Notes under the pieces: model-generated
Told to the model about the DNA's origin: nothing
The model's input: the letters and a program-made list of their open reading frames with translations, nothing else
Databases searched by the model: none
Shown here: piece after piece, positions 17,043 through 26,016 of the stretch
Layout of the letters: each line of letters begins with the position of its first letter
Position numbering within the stretch: position 1 is the stretch's first letter
Source: Micromonospora qiuiae
GTDB lineage: Bacteria; Actinomycetota; Actinomycetes; Mycobacteriales; Micromonosporaceae
Direction of reading: 5' to 3'
Assembly: GCF_016863555.1 (NCBI RefSeq)
Contig: NZ_BOPC01000018.1
Span: forward strand, 1-64,000
DNA length: 64,000 nt
Position numbers and translations under genes: made by a program

Positions 17043-18296
17043 ATGAGCGCCACACAGCGACCGGTCGTCGCGATCGTCGACGCCTTCTCGACCGCACGGC
17101 ATCTCGCCCCGCTGTTCCACGCCGCGGGCTACGACTGTCTGCACGTGCAGAGCCTGCCCGACCCACCCGCACTGTTCGCGGCGTCGTTCCAGGCCGGCGA
17201 TTTTCTCGACACGATCGTTCACGCCGGTGACGTGCCCGCCACGTTGGCCGCGATCCGCCCGTACGCGCCGGTCGCGCTGCTCGCCGGTGCGGAGAGCGGC
17301 GTCGAGATGGCCGACACGTTGAGCGAGGCGCTCGGTCTGCGGACCAACGGAACCCGGCTGAGCAGCGCCCGGCGGGACAAGTTCCGGATGATCGAGACGG
17401 TGAAGGCGGCCGGTTTGCCCGCCGCCGACCAGATTCTCGCCACCGACCTGGACACGCTGCTCGGCTGGTACGGCGGCACCGACCGGCTGGTGGTGCTCAA
17501 GCCGCTGCGCGGTGCGCTGAACGACGGCGTGCACTTCTGCGGCACCGCGGCCGAGGTGCGAGCCGCGTTCGAGACGCTGACCGGCCGGCGCAGCGCGCTC
17601 GGGCAGGGCAACGACGGCGTGGTGGCGCAGGAGTACCTGGTCGGCGCGGAGTACTACGTGAACACGGTCAGCATGGACGGCAAGCACTACGTCTGCGACC
17701 TGTGGCGCACCCACCACCTGCGGGTCAACGGGGTGCGGGACCTGCTCGGCGGCTCGCAGCTGATGGTCCGTGACGGGCACGAGCAGGAGCAACTGGTCGG
17801 ATACGTGTGCCAGGTGCTGGACGCGCTCGGAGTGGTGAACGGACCGGCGCACACCGAGGTCAAGCTGACCCCGGACGGCCCACGGCTGATCGAGACCGGG
17901 GCTCGGGTCTGCGGTGCCGAACTGCCGCTGCTCACCCGGGCCGCGCTGGGCAGCAGCCAGCTGGAGTGGACGGTCACCGCCTACACCGACCCGGACACCT
18001 TCGACGCGAACTGGCAGAACCACTACGAGACGCTCCGGCACGCCGTCTGCGTCAACATGATCGCCCCGAGCGGCGGGAAGCTGATCGGGTACCCACGGAT
18101 GGACGAGATCGAGGCGTTGGAGAGCTACCACGGGCGACTGACCCGGGTCGGCCCTGGCCAGGAGTTGGCGCAGACGATCAACGACATGACGTATCCGGTG
18201 CTGATCCACCTGATGCACGAGGTGGAGGGCGTCATGATGCGCGACTACATGACGGCCCGGTACCTCGACGGCGAGGGCTTCTACGATGTCGCGTAG
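17043..18296 (+). CDS. ATP-grasp ligase
   Basis: The 417-residue ATP-grasp enzyme has the family's preATP-grasp start, then SSARRDKFRMIETVKAAGLP, the ATP-binding strand RLVVLKPLRGALNDGVHF, and the metal-binding end TEVKLTPDGPRLIETGARV. These ligases couple ATP to formation of amide or peptide bonds via an acylphosphate. The layout resembles L-amino-acid ligases and carnosine-synthase-type enzymes, so attachment of an amino acid to the nucleotide-derived scaffold is plausible. ATG 17043 is preceded by GAGAGAGA. Its end overlaps the exporter gene by 11 nt. Confidence 0.85.
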   Translation: MSATQRPVVAIVDAFSTARHLAPLFHAAGYDCLHVQSLPDPPALFAASFQAGDFLDTIVHAGDVPATLAAIRPYAPVALLAGAESGVEMADTLSEALGLRTNGTRLSSARRDKFRMIETVKAAGLPAADQILATDLDTLLGWYGGTDRLVVLKPLRGALNDGVHFCGTAAEVRAAFETLTGRRSALGQGNDGVVAQEYLVGAEYYVNTVSMDGKHYVCDLWRTHHLRVNGVRDLLGGSQLMVRDGHEQEQLVGYVCQVLDALGVVNGPAHTEVKLTPDGPRLIETGARVCGAELPLLTRAALGSSQLEWTVTAYTDPDTFDANWQNHYETLRHAVCVNMIAPSGGKLIGYPRMDEIEALESYHGRLTRVGPGQELAQTINDMTYPVLIHLMHEVEGVMMRDYMTARYLDGEGFYDVA

Positions 18297-19272
18297 TCGG
18301 AACGCACCGATCCTGGGCACCCTGCTGGTCCTGGGTTACTGCGTCATCAACTCCACCAAGTCGGTGTTCGAGGGCTCGCTGGTCCAGCACCTGTCTCCCG
18401 AGTTCATCGCGTTCAATTCGTTCGTCATCGCGCAGGGCTTCTACTTCCTGATCTGCCGCGACAAGAAGGCGTTGCTCGCCACCGTCCGACGCTGCCTGCC
18501 CGACGTGATCGCGCTGAACGTGGCCACCATGGTCTCCTGGGTCGCGGTCCTGTACGCGTTCACCGTCTTCGAGCCGGCCATGGCGAACTCGGTGATCCTC
18601 GGCCTGGTCCCGAGCATCACCATCGCGCTCGGCTTCAAGCTGCGCCCCGGCGTACGGGCCCTGCGGCTGGAGGTGGTCGCCGCGCTGGGCATGCTGGCCG
18701 CGATGGTCTTCCTGGTCGCGGCGGCGTGGCACGGCTCGTCCGCGATCGGCGAGCTGCCAAAGGGCGACCTGGCCGCGGGCCTGGTGTACTGCGTGCTGAC
18801 CAGCTTCGCGTTGTCCGCCATCACCTACTTCACCAAACGCCTCGGCGACCGGGGCATGAGCGTGCAACAGATGATGGCGTCCCGGTTCGGCGTGCTGATC
18901 CTGGCCACACTGGGCCTGCTGATCGTCCGGGACAGCTTCGACCCGTACACGCCACGCAACATCGGCGCGATCCTGCTGATCAGCATCGTCGGTGTGATCA
19001 TCTCGCTGTACCTGCTCCAGGCGGGCATCGTACGCACCGAGCCGATCACCGTCTCGATGCTGTTCGGCACGAACCTGCTGATCACGTACGTGGCACAGTT
19101 CCTCGACCCGCGCCTGCAGCCGTCCACCACCACGTTCGTCGGCGTGCTGGTGCTGTCCGCGGCGATGTGTCTCGGCGCGTGGGCCCGTTGGCGAGACGGC
19201 CGCAACAACCCGCCGGACAAGATCCCGGCCGAGGCGGAGGGCACGACGCAGAGCGTCGGGAGCCGCCGGTGA
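18286..19272 (+). CDS. EamA/DMT-family transporter
   Basis: The 328-residue membrane protein has about ten hydrophobic helices in two repeated halves, the EamA (drug/metabolite transporter) pattern, ending in a polar tail. It overlaps the ATP-grasp gene by 11 nt and the metallophosphoesterase gene by 4 nt. In a biosynthetic operon the simplest role is export of the final product across the cytoplasmic membrane. The substrate cannot be read from the sequence. Confidence 0.85.
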   Translation: MSRSRNAPILGTLLVLGYCVINSTKSVFEGSLVQHLSPEFIAFNSFVIAQGFYFLICRDKKALLATVRRCLPDVIALNVATMVSWVAVLYAFTVFEPAMANSVILGLVPSITIALGFKLRPGVRALRLEVVAALGMLAAMVFLVAAAWHGSSAIGELPKGDLAAGLVYCVLTSFALSAITYFTKRLGDRGMSVQQMMASRFGVLILATLGLLIVRDSFDPYTPRNIGAILLISIVGVIISLYLLQAGIVRTEPITVSMLFGTNLLITYVAQFLDPRLQPSTTTFVGVLVLSAAMCLGAWARWRDGRNNPPDKIPAEAEGTTQSVGSRR

Positions 19273-19997
19273 CGGTGCTGGCCCACCTGAGCGACCTGCA
19301 TCTGGACGGCGGGGCGACCCGGGCGGCGCGGGCCGCTCGGGCGGTGCGTTATCTCTGCGCTCTACCCGGCCACCTGGACGCGGTCCTGATCACCGGGGAC
19401 CTCACCGAGAACGGCGCAGCCGCAGAGTACGCCCAGGTCAGCGAGGTACTGAAGCCACTGCACGAGCGTTTCCCGGTGCTGGTGTGCCCCGGCAACCACG
19501 ACGTGTCGGCGGTCTTCGCCGAGCTGCTGGCACCCCCGCGGGCGGCGGCCGTCCACGGGGGCGCCCACATCCTGCTGGCGGATTCCTCGCTCCCCGGCGT
19601 GGCACATGGCCGGCTGTCACCGGCCACGCTGGAGTGGCTGGACGCCCGCCTGGCGTCCGCGCCGCAGACGCCCGCCTTCGTGGGGTTCCACCATCCGCCC
19701 GCGGCCCTGGGCATTCCGTTCATCGACGCGATCGGTCTCCGCGACCCGTCCGGGCTCGCCGCCGTCCTGTCCCGCCACCGGCAGGTGGTGGCGGTCCTGG
19801 TCGGCCACGCCCACGCGGCGGTCTCCACGACGTTCGCCGGGTTGCCGCTGCTGGTGGCCCCCGGCGTGGTGTCGACCGCGGTGCTGCCGTGGGAAAACAC
19901 CGAAACGTGGAGCTACCAGGACGCGAACGTGTCCCTGATGTTCCACACGTACACGGACGGCGTGCTGGCCACCCACGTGCGATCGGTGCCGGTCTGA
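19269..19997 (+). CDS. Calcineurin-like metallophosphoesterase (CpdA-like)
   Basis: The 242-residue protein has all five metal-site motifs of the calcineurin-like family: LSDLHLDG near residue 8, ITGDLTE, CPGNHD, GFHHPP and GHAHAA. The closest layout is the 3',5'-cyclic-nucleotide phosphodiesterase (CpdA/Icc) group. As the last gene of the operon it may remove a phosphate during export or maturation of the product, or hydrolyse a cyclic or diester nucleotide. GTG 19269 overlaps the exporter stop. No clear intrinsic terminator follows before the convergent MarR gene. Confidence 0.9.
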   Translation: MTVLAHLSDLHLDGGATRAARAARAVRYLCALPGHLDAVLITGDLTENGAAAEYAQVSEVLKPLHERFPVLVCPGNHDVSAVFAELLAPPRAAAVHGGAHILLADSSLPGVAHGRLSPATLEWLDARLASAPQTPAFVGFHHPPAALGIPFIDAIGLRDPSGLAAVLSRHRQVVAVLVGHAHAAVSTTFAGLPLLVAPGVVSTAVLPWENTETWSYQDANVSLMFHTYTDGVLATHVRSVPV

Positions 19998-20022
19998 GGG
20001 GGCAGCGCCGTGCGCAGGATCG

Positions 20023-20622
20023 TCACTGGTGATCGACGGCGGGCAGCTCGGTGTCGGATGACGAGGGTCGCGGGCCGGAGAAATCGCCGGCCTCGTGGCG
20101 CATCTCGGCGAGGATGGAGACCAGGGCCGTGACGCTGTCCGGCGGCAGGCCGGGTCGGGAGAACACCTGAGCGTTGAGCTCCTCGGTCGCGGTGACCGCC
20201 AGTTCCCGTCCCTTCGGGAGAAGTTCGACGAGCGTGGTGCGGCGGTCGGTGGGGTGTGGCGTACGCCGGACCAGGCCGGCGGACTCCAGGCGGTCGACGG
20301 CGTTGGTGACGCTGGTCGGGTGCACCTGCAGCCGCTTTCCGATCTTCGCCATCGGCAGGGAGCCGGCGCGGCTGAAAAAGAGGAGCATGAGCACCTCGTA
20401 TCGGGCGAAGGTCACGCCGTAGGGCCGCAGGACGGCCTCGACGCGGGCGAGAGCGATCTGCTGCGCGCGCATCAGCGAGGTCACGGCTGCCATTCCGTCG
20501 GCCGCGGCTTCCCAGCCGTGGCCTGCCCATCGGCGGCGCGCTTCGGCGATCGGGTCGAGGGAGAGGCGGTCACGGGCGGGCACAGGGCCCATCCTAGAGC
20601 GTGGCGCACAGTACATGGACAT
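20023..20622 (-). CDS. MarR-family transcriptional regulator
   Basis: The 199-residue protein has a MarR winged helix-turn-helix (about residues 60-140): MAKIGKRLQVHPTSVTNAVD is the recognition part and HPTDRRTTLVELLPKG the wing. Three in-frame starts exist (20622, 20616, 20592). I report the longest; 20592 gives a more typical N-terminus but lies inside a region without a clear ribosome site. It is divergent from icmF, with an inverted repeat between them, so regulation of icmF by an acyl-CoA or organic-acid ligand is a reasonable inference. Confidence 0.85.
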   Translation of the reverse strand: MSMYCAPRSRMGPVPARDRLSLDPIAEARRRWAGHGWEAAADGMAAVTSLMRAQQIALARVEAVLRPYGVTFARYEVLMLLFFSRAGSLPMAKIGKRLQVHPTSVTNAVDRLESAGLVRRTPHPTDRRTTLVELLPKGRELAVTATEELNAQVFSRPGLPPDSVTALVSILAEMRHEAGDFSGPRPSSSDTELPAVDHQ

Positions 20623-20639
20623 CGGATAGTTGCATGTCC
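20617..20639. promoter_or_regulatory. Inverted repeat in marR/icmF divergent promoter
   Basis: GGACAT (20617-20622) and ATGTCC (20634-20639) form a 6-bp-arm inverted repeat around an ATAGTTGC core. GTTGC-containing palindromes are common among MarR-family operators. The position next to the marR start and 76 bp before icmF fits an autoregulatory operator. Confidence 0.45.
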
Positions 20640-20714
20640 TAGTGTTTCTTGTGACGGCCTCATAGCCCGCGCACGCGTCATGCCAACCGTCACGACCCCC
20701 GGCTTAGGAGCGCC

Positions 20715-23700
20715 ATGAGTCAGCCGAATTCCTCCGCTCGGCCCCCGCTGCACGTGCCGGTGCATCCGGTGCGTTTCGTGACCGCGGCCAGTCTCTTCGA
20801 CGGGCACGACGCGGCAATCACGATCATGCGGCGGTTGCTGCAGAGCCAGGGTGCCGAGGTCGTGCACCTCGGCCACGACCGCAGTGTGGAGGAGGTGGTG
20901 ACGGCGGCGGTGCAGGAGGACGTGCAGGGTGTCGCCGTCTCGTCCTACCAGGGCGGTCACGTCGAATACTTCAGCTACCTGGTCGAGCGTCTCGCCGAGC
21001 GCGGTGCCGGGCACGTGCGCGTGTTCGGCGGCGGGGGCGGGACGATCGTGCCCGAGGAGATCGCGAGCCTGGCCGAGCGGGGAGTCCGGATCTTCAGCCC
21101 GCAGGACGGCCAGCGGCTGGGGCTGCCCGGCATGATCAACGAGCTGATTCGCGACTGCGACGTCGATCTCGCCGCCCGGCGGCCCGACGTCGAAGCCGTG
21201 CTGGCCGGCGACGACGCCGCGTTGGCGCGGGCGGTCACCGTGCTGGAGGCCGGGGCCGACGCCGAGCTGGCCGCCGCGGTGCGCTCCGCTGCGGCGTCGC
21301 GCACGGTCCCCGTGCTGGGCATCACCGGCACGGGCGGCTCCGGCAAGTCGTCCTTGACCGACGAGCTGGTACGCCGGTTGCGCCGCGACAGCGAGGACAA
21401 GCTCCGGGTGGCGGTGCTGGCGGTCGACCCCACCCGCCGCCGGGGCGGGACGTTGCTGGGCGACCGGATCCGGATGAACAGCATCGCCCCGGATGTGGTG
21501 TTCTTCCGCTCGCTGGCGACCCGTACGCCGGGAACGCAGGTGCCCGAGCACCTCGACGACATGCTGGCCGCGTGCAAGGCCGCCGGCTACGACCTGGTCA
21601 TCGTCGAGACGCCCGGCATCGGTCAGGGCGACGCCGCAATCGTGCCGTACGCCGATGTGTCCCTGTACGTGATGACGCCCGAGTTCGGCGCGCCCAGCCA
21701 GCTCGAGAAGATCGACATGCTCGATCTGGCCGACGTGGTGGCCATCAACAAGTTCGAGCGCCGGGGAGCTGAGGACGCGCTGCGGGACGTCGCCCGGCAG
21801 TTGGTGCGCAACCGGGAACAGTTCGGCACTCCGTGGCAGGACATGCCGGTCTTCGGCACCAGCGCGGCACGGTTCGACGACGACGGCGTGACCGCGCTGT
21901 ACCACCACCTCAAGCAGCTGCTCAACCAGCGCGGGCTCCGGGCCTTCGATGGTGTCCTGCCGCTGGTGAGCGGACGCACCTCCACCGGCCTCACATCGGT
22001 GCTGCCGGCGGGCCGGGAACGCTACCTGGCCGACATCGCCGAGACCGTGCGCCGCTACCACGCCACGACGACCGAGCAGGTGGAGCTGGTTCGCCGACGG
22101 CAGCATCTGGTCACCACGCGGGACCTGCTCGCGGCCGGGGCAGACCCGGCCGAGGCGTCGGTCGCGGCGCTGCTGGAGCGTACCGAGCAGAGCCTCGACG
22201 GTGACGTGCGCCGGTTGCTCGACCAGTGGCCGGCCGTCCGTGCCCGGTACGACGGCGACGAGCAGGTCTACACCGTCCGGGGCCGGGAGATCCGTACCCC
22301 GTTGACGCGCACGACGTTGTCGGGCACGAAGGTGCCGCGGGTGGCGCTGCCGCGCGAGGGCGACGATGGCGAGCTGCTGCGGTTCCTGCGTAACGAGAAC
22401 CTGCCCGGCTACTTTCCCTTCACCGCCGGCGTGTTCCCGTTCAAGCGGACCGAGGAGGCGCCGGCGCGGATGTTCGCCGGTGAGGGCGACGCGTTCCGCA
22501 CCAACCGCCGGTTCCACCTGCTCAGCGCCGGCCAGCCGGCGACCCGCCTGTCCACGGCCTTCGACTCGGTGACCCTGTACGGCCGCGACCCGGACCGGCG
22601 TCCCGACATCTACGGCAAGATCGGCACGTCGGGCGTGTCGATCGCCACCGTCGACGACATGCGCGAGCTGTACGCCGGGTTCGACCTCTGCTCGCCCACC
22701 ACCTCGGTGTCGATGACCATCAACGGTCCGGCGCCGGCGATCCTGGCCATGTTCTTCACCGCTGCGATCGAGCAGCAGCTCGACCGGTTCCGCGAGGCCG
22801 AGGGACGGGAGCCCACCGCTGAGGAGACCGCCCAGATCCGGGCGCGAACGCTGTCGACGGTGCGCGGCACGGTGCAGGCCGACATCCTCAAGGAGGACCA
22901 GGGGCAGAACACCTGCATCTTCTCGACCGAGTTCGCCCTGCGCGCCATGGCGGACATCCAGGAGTGGTTCATCGCCCACCAGGTCCGCAACTTCTACTCG
23001 GTCAGCATCAGCGGTTACCACATCGCCGAGGCCGGGGCGAACCCGATCAGCCAGTTGGCGTTCACCCTGGCCAACGGCTTCACCTTTGTCGAGGCGTACC
23101 TCGCCCGGGGGATGAACATCGACGACTTCGCGCCGAACCTGTCGTTCTTCTTCTCCAACGGCATGGACGCGGAGTACACCGTCATCGGCCGGGTCGCCCG
23201 CCGGATCTGGGCGATCGCGATGCGCGACCGGTACGGCGCCGGCGAGCGCGCGCAGAAGCTGAAGTACCACGTGCAGACCTCCGGTCGGTCCCTGCACGCC
23301 CAGGAGATGGACTTCAACGACATCCGCACCACGCTGCAGGCCCTGTGCGCCATCTACGACAACGCCAACAGCCTGCACACCAACGCCTACGACGAGGCGG
23401 TCACCACCCCCACCGCGCAGTCGGTACGCCGCGCCCTGGCCATCCAGATGATCATCGACGCGGAGTGGGGGCTCGCGGACACCGAGAACGCGTTGCAGGG
23501 CTCCTACATCGTCGACCAGCTCACCGACCTGGTCGAGGAGGCGGTGCTCGCCGAATTCGACCGCATCGCCGACCGCGGCGGCGTGCTCGGCGCGATGGAG
23601 ACCGGCTACCAGCGTGGCCGCATCCAGGACGAGTCGATGCTCTACGAACACCGCAAGCACGACGGGTCGCTGCCCATCATCGGCGTCAACACCTTCCTCG

Positions 23701-23963
23701 GCGATGACTCCGACACCCCGGCCCAGGTCCTCGAGTTGGCCCGCGGCACCGACGAGGAGAAGCAGTCGCAGCTCGAGCGGCTCGCCGACTTCCACGCCCG
23801 GCACGCGGCGCAGGCCCCCGCCGCGCTCGATCGGCTCAAGGCCGCCGCGACCAGCGGTGGCAACGTCTTCGAGGCGCTGATGGACGCGGTCCGCTACTGC
23901 TCCCTGGGGCAGATCAGCGAAGCGTTCTTCGAGGTCGGCGGCCAGTACCGCCGCAACGTCTGA
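20715..23963 (+). CDS. icmF: Fused isobutyryl-CoA mutase
   Basis: The 1082-residue protein has the full IcmF layout. A B12-binding domain (residues 15-150, base-off DGHDAAI, SSYQGG, FGGGGG) is followed by a MeaI-type GTPase chaperone (about 190-420, P-loop GTGGSGKSSLTDEL with Lys211), a linker, and the mutase TIM barrel (about 560-1082). It interconverts isobutyryl-CoA and n-butyryl-CoA using adenosylcobalamin and GTP. Substrate-site residues Phe587 (ARMFAGEG) and Gln731 (GQNTCIF) replace the Tyr/Arg of methylmalonyl-CoA mutase, as expected for the ICM class. The mutase at 66-1658 has Tyr/Arg instead. It is divergent from marR and precedes a thiolase remnant and a short-chain dehydrogenase, which suggests a branched-chain acyl-CoA breakdown locus. 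Confidence 0.97.
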   Translation: MSQPNSSARPPLHVPVHPVRFVTAASLFDGHDAAITIMRRLLQSQGAEVVHLGHDRSVEEVVTAAVQEDVQGVAVSSYQGGHVEYFSYLVERLAERGAGHVRVFGGGGGTIVPEEIASLAERGVRIFSPQDGQRLGLPGMINELIRDCDVDLAARRPDVEAVLAGDDAALARAVTVLEAGADAELAAAVRSAAASRTVPVLGITGTGGSGKSSLTDELVRRLRRDSEDKLRVAVLAVDPTRRRGGTLLGDRIRMNSIAPDVVFFRSLATRTPGTQVPEHLDDMLAACKAAGYDLVIVETPGIGQGDAAIVPYADVSLYVMTPEFGAPSQLEKIDMLDLADVVAINKFERRGAEDALRDVARQLVRNREQFGTPWQDMPVFGTSAARFDDDGVTALYHHLKQLLNQRGLRAFDGVLPLVSGRTSTGLTSVLPAGRERYLADIAETVRRYHATTTEQVELVRRRQHLVTTRDLLAAGADPAEASVAALLERTEQSLDGDVRRLLDQWPAVRARYDGDEQVYTVRGREIRTPLTRTTLSGTKVPRVALPREGDDGELLRFLRNENLPGYFPFTAGVFPFKRTEEAPARMFAGEGDAFRTNRRFHLLSAGQPATRLSTAFDSVTLYGRDPDRRPDIYGKIGTSGVSIATVDDMRELYAGFDLCSPTTSVSMTINGPAPAILAMFFTAAIEQQLDRFREAEGREPTAEETAQIRARTLSTVRGTVQADILKEDQGQNTCIFSTEFALRAMADIQEWFIAHQVRNFYSVSISGYHIAEAGANPISQLAFTLANGFTFVEAYLARGMNIDDFAPNLSFFFSNGMDAEYTVIGRVARRIWAIAMRDRYGAGERAQKLKYHVQTSGRSLHAQEMDFNDIRTTLQALCAIYDNANSLHTNAYDEAVTTPTAQSVRRALAIQMIIDAEWGLADTENALQGSYIVDQLTDLVEEAVLAEFDRIADRGGVLGAMETGYQRGRIQDESMLYEHRKHDGSLPIIGVNTFLGDDSDTPAQVLELARGTDEEKQSQLERLADFHARHAAQAPAALDRLKAAATSGGNVFEALMDAVRYCSLGQISEAFFEVGGQYRRNV

Positions 23964-24010
23964 GGCAACTCGCTTCGTGCCGGGGATTCGGCGCGGCTTA
24001 CTGGAGGTGA

Positions 24011-24551
24011 ATGGTGAGCTCGGAGAAGATTCTCCTGGTCGAGGGGGCACGGACCCCGGTGGGCAGTTTCGGTGGCGCGTTCAAGGACGTCCCGGCCCAC
24101 GAACTCGGGGCCACCGCCGTCCGGGAGGCCCTGTCCCGCGCGGGGGTGCCCGCCGAGGCGGTCGACGAGGTGGTGATGGGCTGCATCGGCCAGGTGGGGC
24201 CGGACGCGTACAACGGCGATGGAGCCGGAACTGATGGGCTACGCGCCGGTGCCGGCGCTGAAGCGACTCTTCGACGAGACGGGCACCAGCGCCGGTGACA
24301 TCGACGTGGTCGAACTCAACGAGGCATTCGCCGCCCAGGCGGTGGCGGTGATCCGGGATGCCGGACTGGACCCGGAGCGGACCAACCCGTACGGCGGAGC
24401 CATCGCGCTCGGCCACCCGGTCGGCGCCACCGGTGCGATCCTGGCCCTGCGGGTGGCCAAGCACCTGGCCCGCACCGACGGGGAACTCGGCATCGTCACC
24501 ATGTGCATCGGCGGGGGACAGGCCATGGCCGCCCTTCTGCGCCGCGTATAA
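24011..24551 (+). pseudogene. Acetyl-CoA acetyltransferase (thiolase) remnant with internal deletion
   Basis: A good ribosome site (GGAGG, 24003-24007) and ATG 24011 begin a normal thiolase N-terminus (EKILLVEGARTPVGSFGGAF through GQVGPDAYN, about 67 residues). At about 24215 the sequence jumps into another frame that encodes the last 110 residues of a thiolase (EPELMGYAPVPALKRLF through GGAIALGHPVGATGA and TMCIGGGQAM). Roughly 200 or more middle residues are missing, including the first catalytic Cys. The catalytic His and second Cys regions remain. The deletion joined similar Gly/Ala-rich coding sequence and broke the frame, so no working enzyme can be made. Confidence 0.85.
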
Positions 24552-24694
24552 GGAGCCTGAGAACATCTCACGGGACGAAGCCGACACGATCGCCCGCCTC
24601 GTCGCCCGGAGGCCTCCGCCCGCATCGAGAGGTTCCTCAGCCGTTCCTGACCGGGGCGACGGCGGCCGGCACACACCGAACACCAAGGAGAGAG

Positions 24695-25453
24695 ATGCGC
24701 ATCGACAACACTGCCGCCATCGTGACCGGCGGCGCCTCCGGCCTCGGCGCGGCGACCTCGCAGGCGCTCGCCGAGCGCGGCGCGAAGGTCTTCGCCTTCG
24801 ACCTGCCGGCCAGCGTCGAGACCGCACCGGGCGGCACCGGCATCGAGTACGTCGCAGTCGACGTCACCGACCCGGATCAGGTCGTGGCCGCGGTGGGGCA
24901 GGCGGCCGGCTCGGGCCTGCCGCTGCGTACCGTCGTCAACTGCGCCGGCATCGGCCCGTCGATGCGCATCCTCGGCAAGAACGGCGTGCACGACCTGGCC
25001 CTGTACGCCAAGGTCGTGCAGGTCAACCTCATCGGGTCCTTCAATGTGCTGGCCCTGGCCGCCGAGCGGATCGCCGAGACCGACGCCGACGAGCACGGCC
25101 AGCGGGGCGTCATCATCAACACCGCCTCGGTCGCCGCCTACGAGGGGCAGATCGGGCAGGCCGCCTACTCGTCGTCCAAGGGCGGGATCGTCGGCTTGAC
25201 GCTTCCGGCCGCCCGGGATCTGGCGCAGTACGGCATCCGGGTCTGCACCATCGCTCCCGGCATCGTGGACACGCCGATGCTCGCCACGGTCTCCGACGAG
25301 TTCCGCGCGGGCCTCGCCGCCGGAGTCCCGTTCCCCAAGCGCCTGGCCCGCCCCGACGAGTACGCTCAACTCGCCCTGTTGATCATCGAGCACGACTACC
25401 TCAACGGCGAGACCATCCGGATGGACGCCGCTCTGCGGATGGCCCCGCGCTAG
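24695..25453 (+). CDS. Short-chain dehydrogenase, 3-hydroxyacyl-CoA dehydrogenase type II-like
   Basis: The 252-residue SDR has a classical NAD(P)-binding TGGASGLG near residue 11, the catalytic Ser region NTASVAAYEGQIGQ and the Tyr-x3-Lys pair AAYSSSKGG. Overall it resembles 3-hydroxyacyl-CoA dehydrogenases of the HSD17B10 type, which oxidise hydroxyacyl-CoA in branched-chain and fatty-acid breakdown. ATG 24695 follows AAGGAGAGAG, a strong ribosome site, and is preferred to upstream in-frame starts. Located after icmF and the thiolase remnant. A strong terminator hairpin follows (25498-25527). Confidence 0.9.
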   Translation: MRIDNTAAIVTGGASGLGAATSQALAERGAKVFAFDLPASVETAPGGTGIEYVAVDVTDPDQVVAAVGQAAGSGLPLRTVVNCAGIGPSMRILGKNGVHDLALYAKVVQVNLIGSFNVLALAAERIAETDADEHGQRGVIINTASVAAYEGQIGQAAYSSSKGGIVGLTLPAARDLAQYGIRVCTIAPGIVDTPMLATVSDEFRAGLAAGVPFPKRLARPDEYAQLALLIIEHDYLNGETIRMDAALRMAPR

Positions 25454-25497
25454 GACTCTCGGGTCGGGCGCCGGTCGCTGTCGGGGCACCCTTGGAT

Positions 25498-25527
25498 GAG
25501 CGGGCGGGAATCTCATCCCGCCCGCTC
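25498..25527. terminator. Bidirectional hairpin terminator
   Basis: A perfect 12-bp stem (GAGCGGGCGGGA at 25498-25509, TCCCGCCCGCTC at 25516-25527) with a 6-nt loop lies between the convergent SDR gene and the small secreted protein gene. It probably ends transcription from both sides. There is no U-run, as is common in actinomycetes. Confidence 0.8.
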
Positions 25528-25537
25528 CGGCGTCCGG

Positions 25538-25864
25538 TCAGAAAGCACGGAAGGTCAGCCAGCGCCCAGCTTCGTAGGTGCGAAGCGTGCCCACGGCCGT
25601 CGCCTGGCCGGTGCAGTCCGAGGTCCGGTAGAAGACGACGTCCTGGAAGCCGCTCCAGCCGATGTGGCTGTCCGCGGCGGCCGGCAGCGCGGAGCAGTCG
25701 CCGCTCGGGGCGGGGAAGTGTGCGACCGTGTCCGTGAATTGCCCGCTGTAGAAGGTGAGGCCGGAAGCCTGTGCCGAGGCGGGTGCCGCCACGGCTCCGA
25801 GCCCGATGATCACGGCTGCCGACGTGGCCAGTGCGGCACCGATCCTGCTGAGCCTTCTGCGCAT
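25538..25864 (-). CDS. Small secreted protein
   Basis: The 108-residue protein has a clear Sec signal peptide (RRR start, hydrophobic core AALATSAAVIIGLGAVA, cleavage after APASA). The mature part is about 75 residues, with two Cys residues that could pair, and is rich in aromatic and Gly residues. The pattern of a short beta-rich secreted domain resembles small actinomycete inhibitor or beta/gamma-crystallin-like proteins, but I cannot assign a family. ATG 25864 is preceded by GGGAGG on the coding strand and is favoured over a longer form starting at 25912, which would bury the signal peptide. Confidence 0.75.
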   Translation of the reverse strand: MRRRLSRIGAALATSAAVIIGLGAVAAPASAQASGLTFYSGQFTDTVAHFPAPSGDCSALPAAADSHIGWSGFQDVVFYRTSDCTGQATAVGTLRTYEAGRWLTFRAF

Positions 25865-26016
25865 CTGCGTCCTCCCATGTATCGATGACGGGTGATGCCA
25901 TCGTTGCCGCACTTCGTTGACGCCGCAACCATTTCGTCGAGTTCAAAACTGTGAGGAGATCCTCGCCGGCTGGCGTCGCCATCTTCCGGCCCGGCCGGGT
26001 CATGCCCGGTCACTGC

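Noticed and set aside
24695..25453. SDR as part of the broken thiolase region and therefore a pseudogene
   Set aside because: All catalytic motifs and length are intact, with a strong ribosome site of its own.
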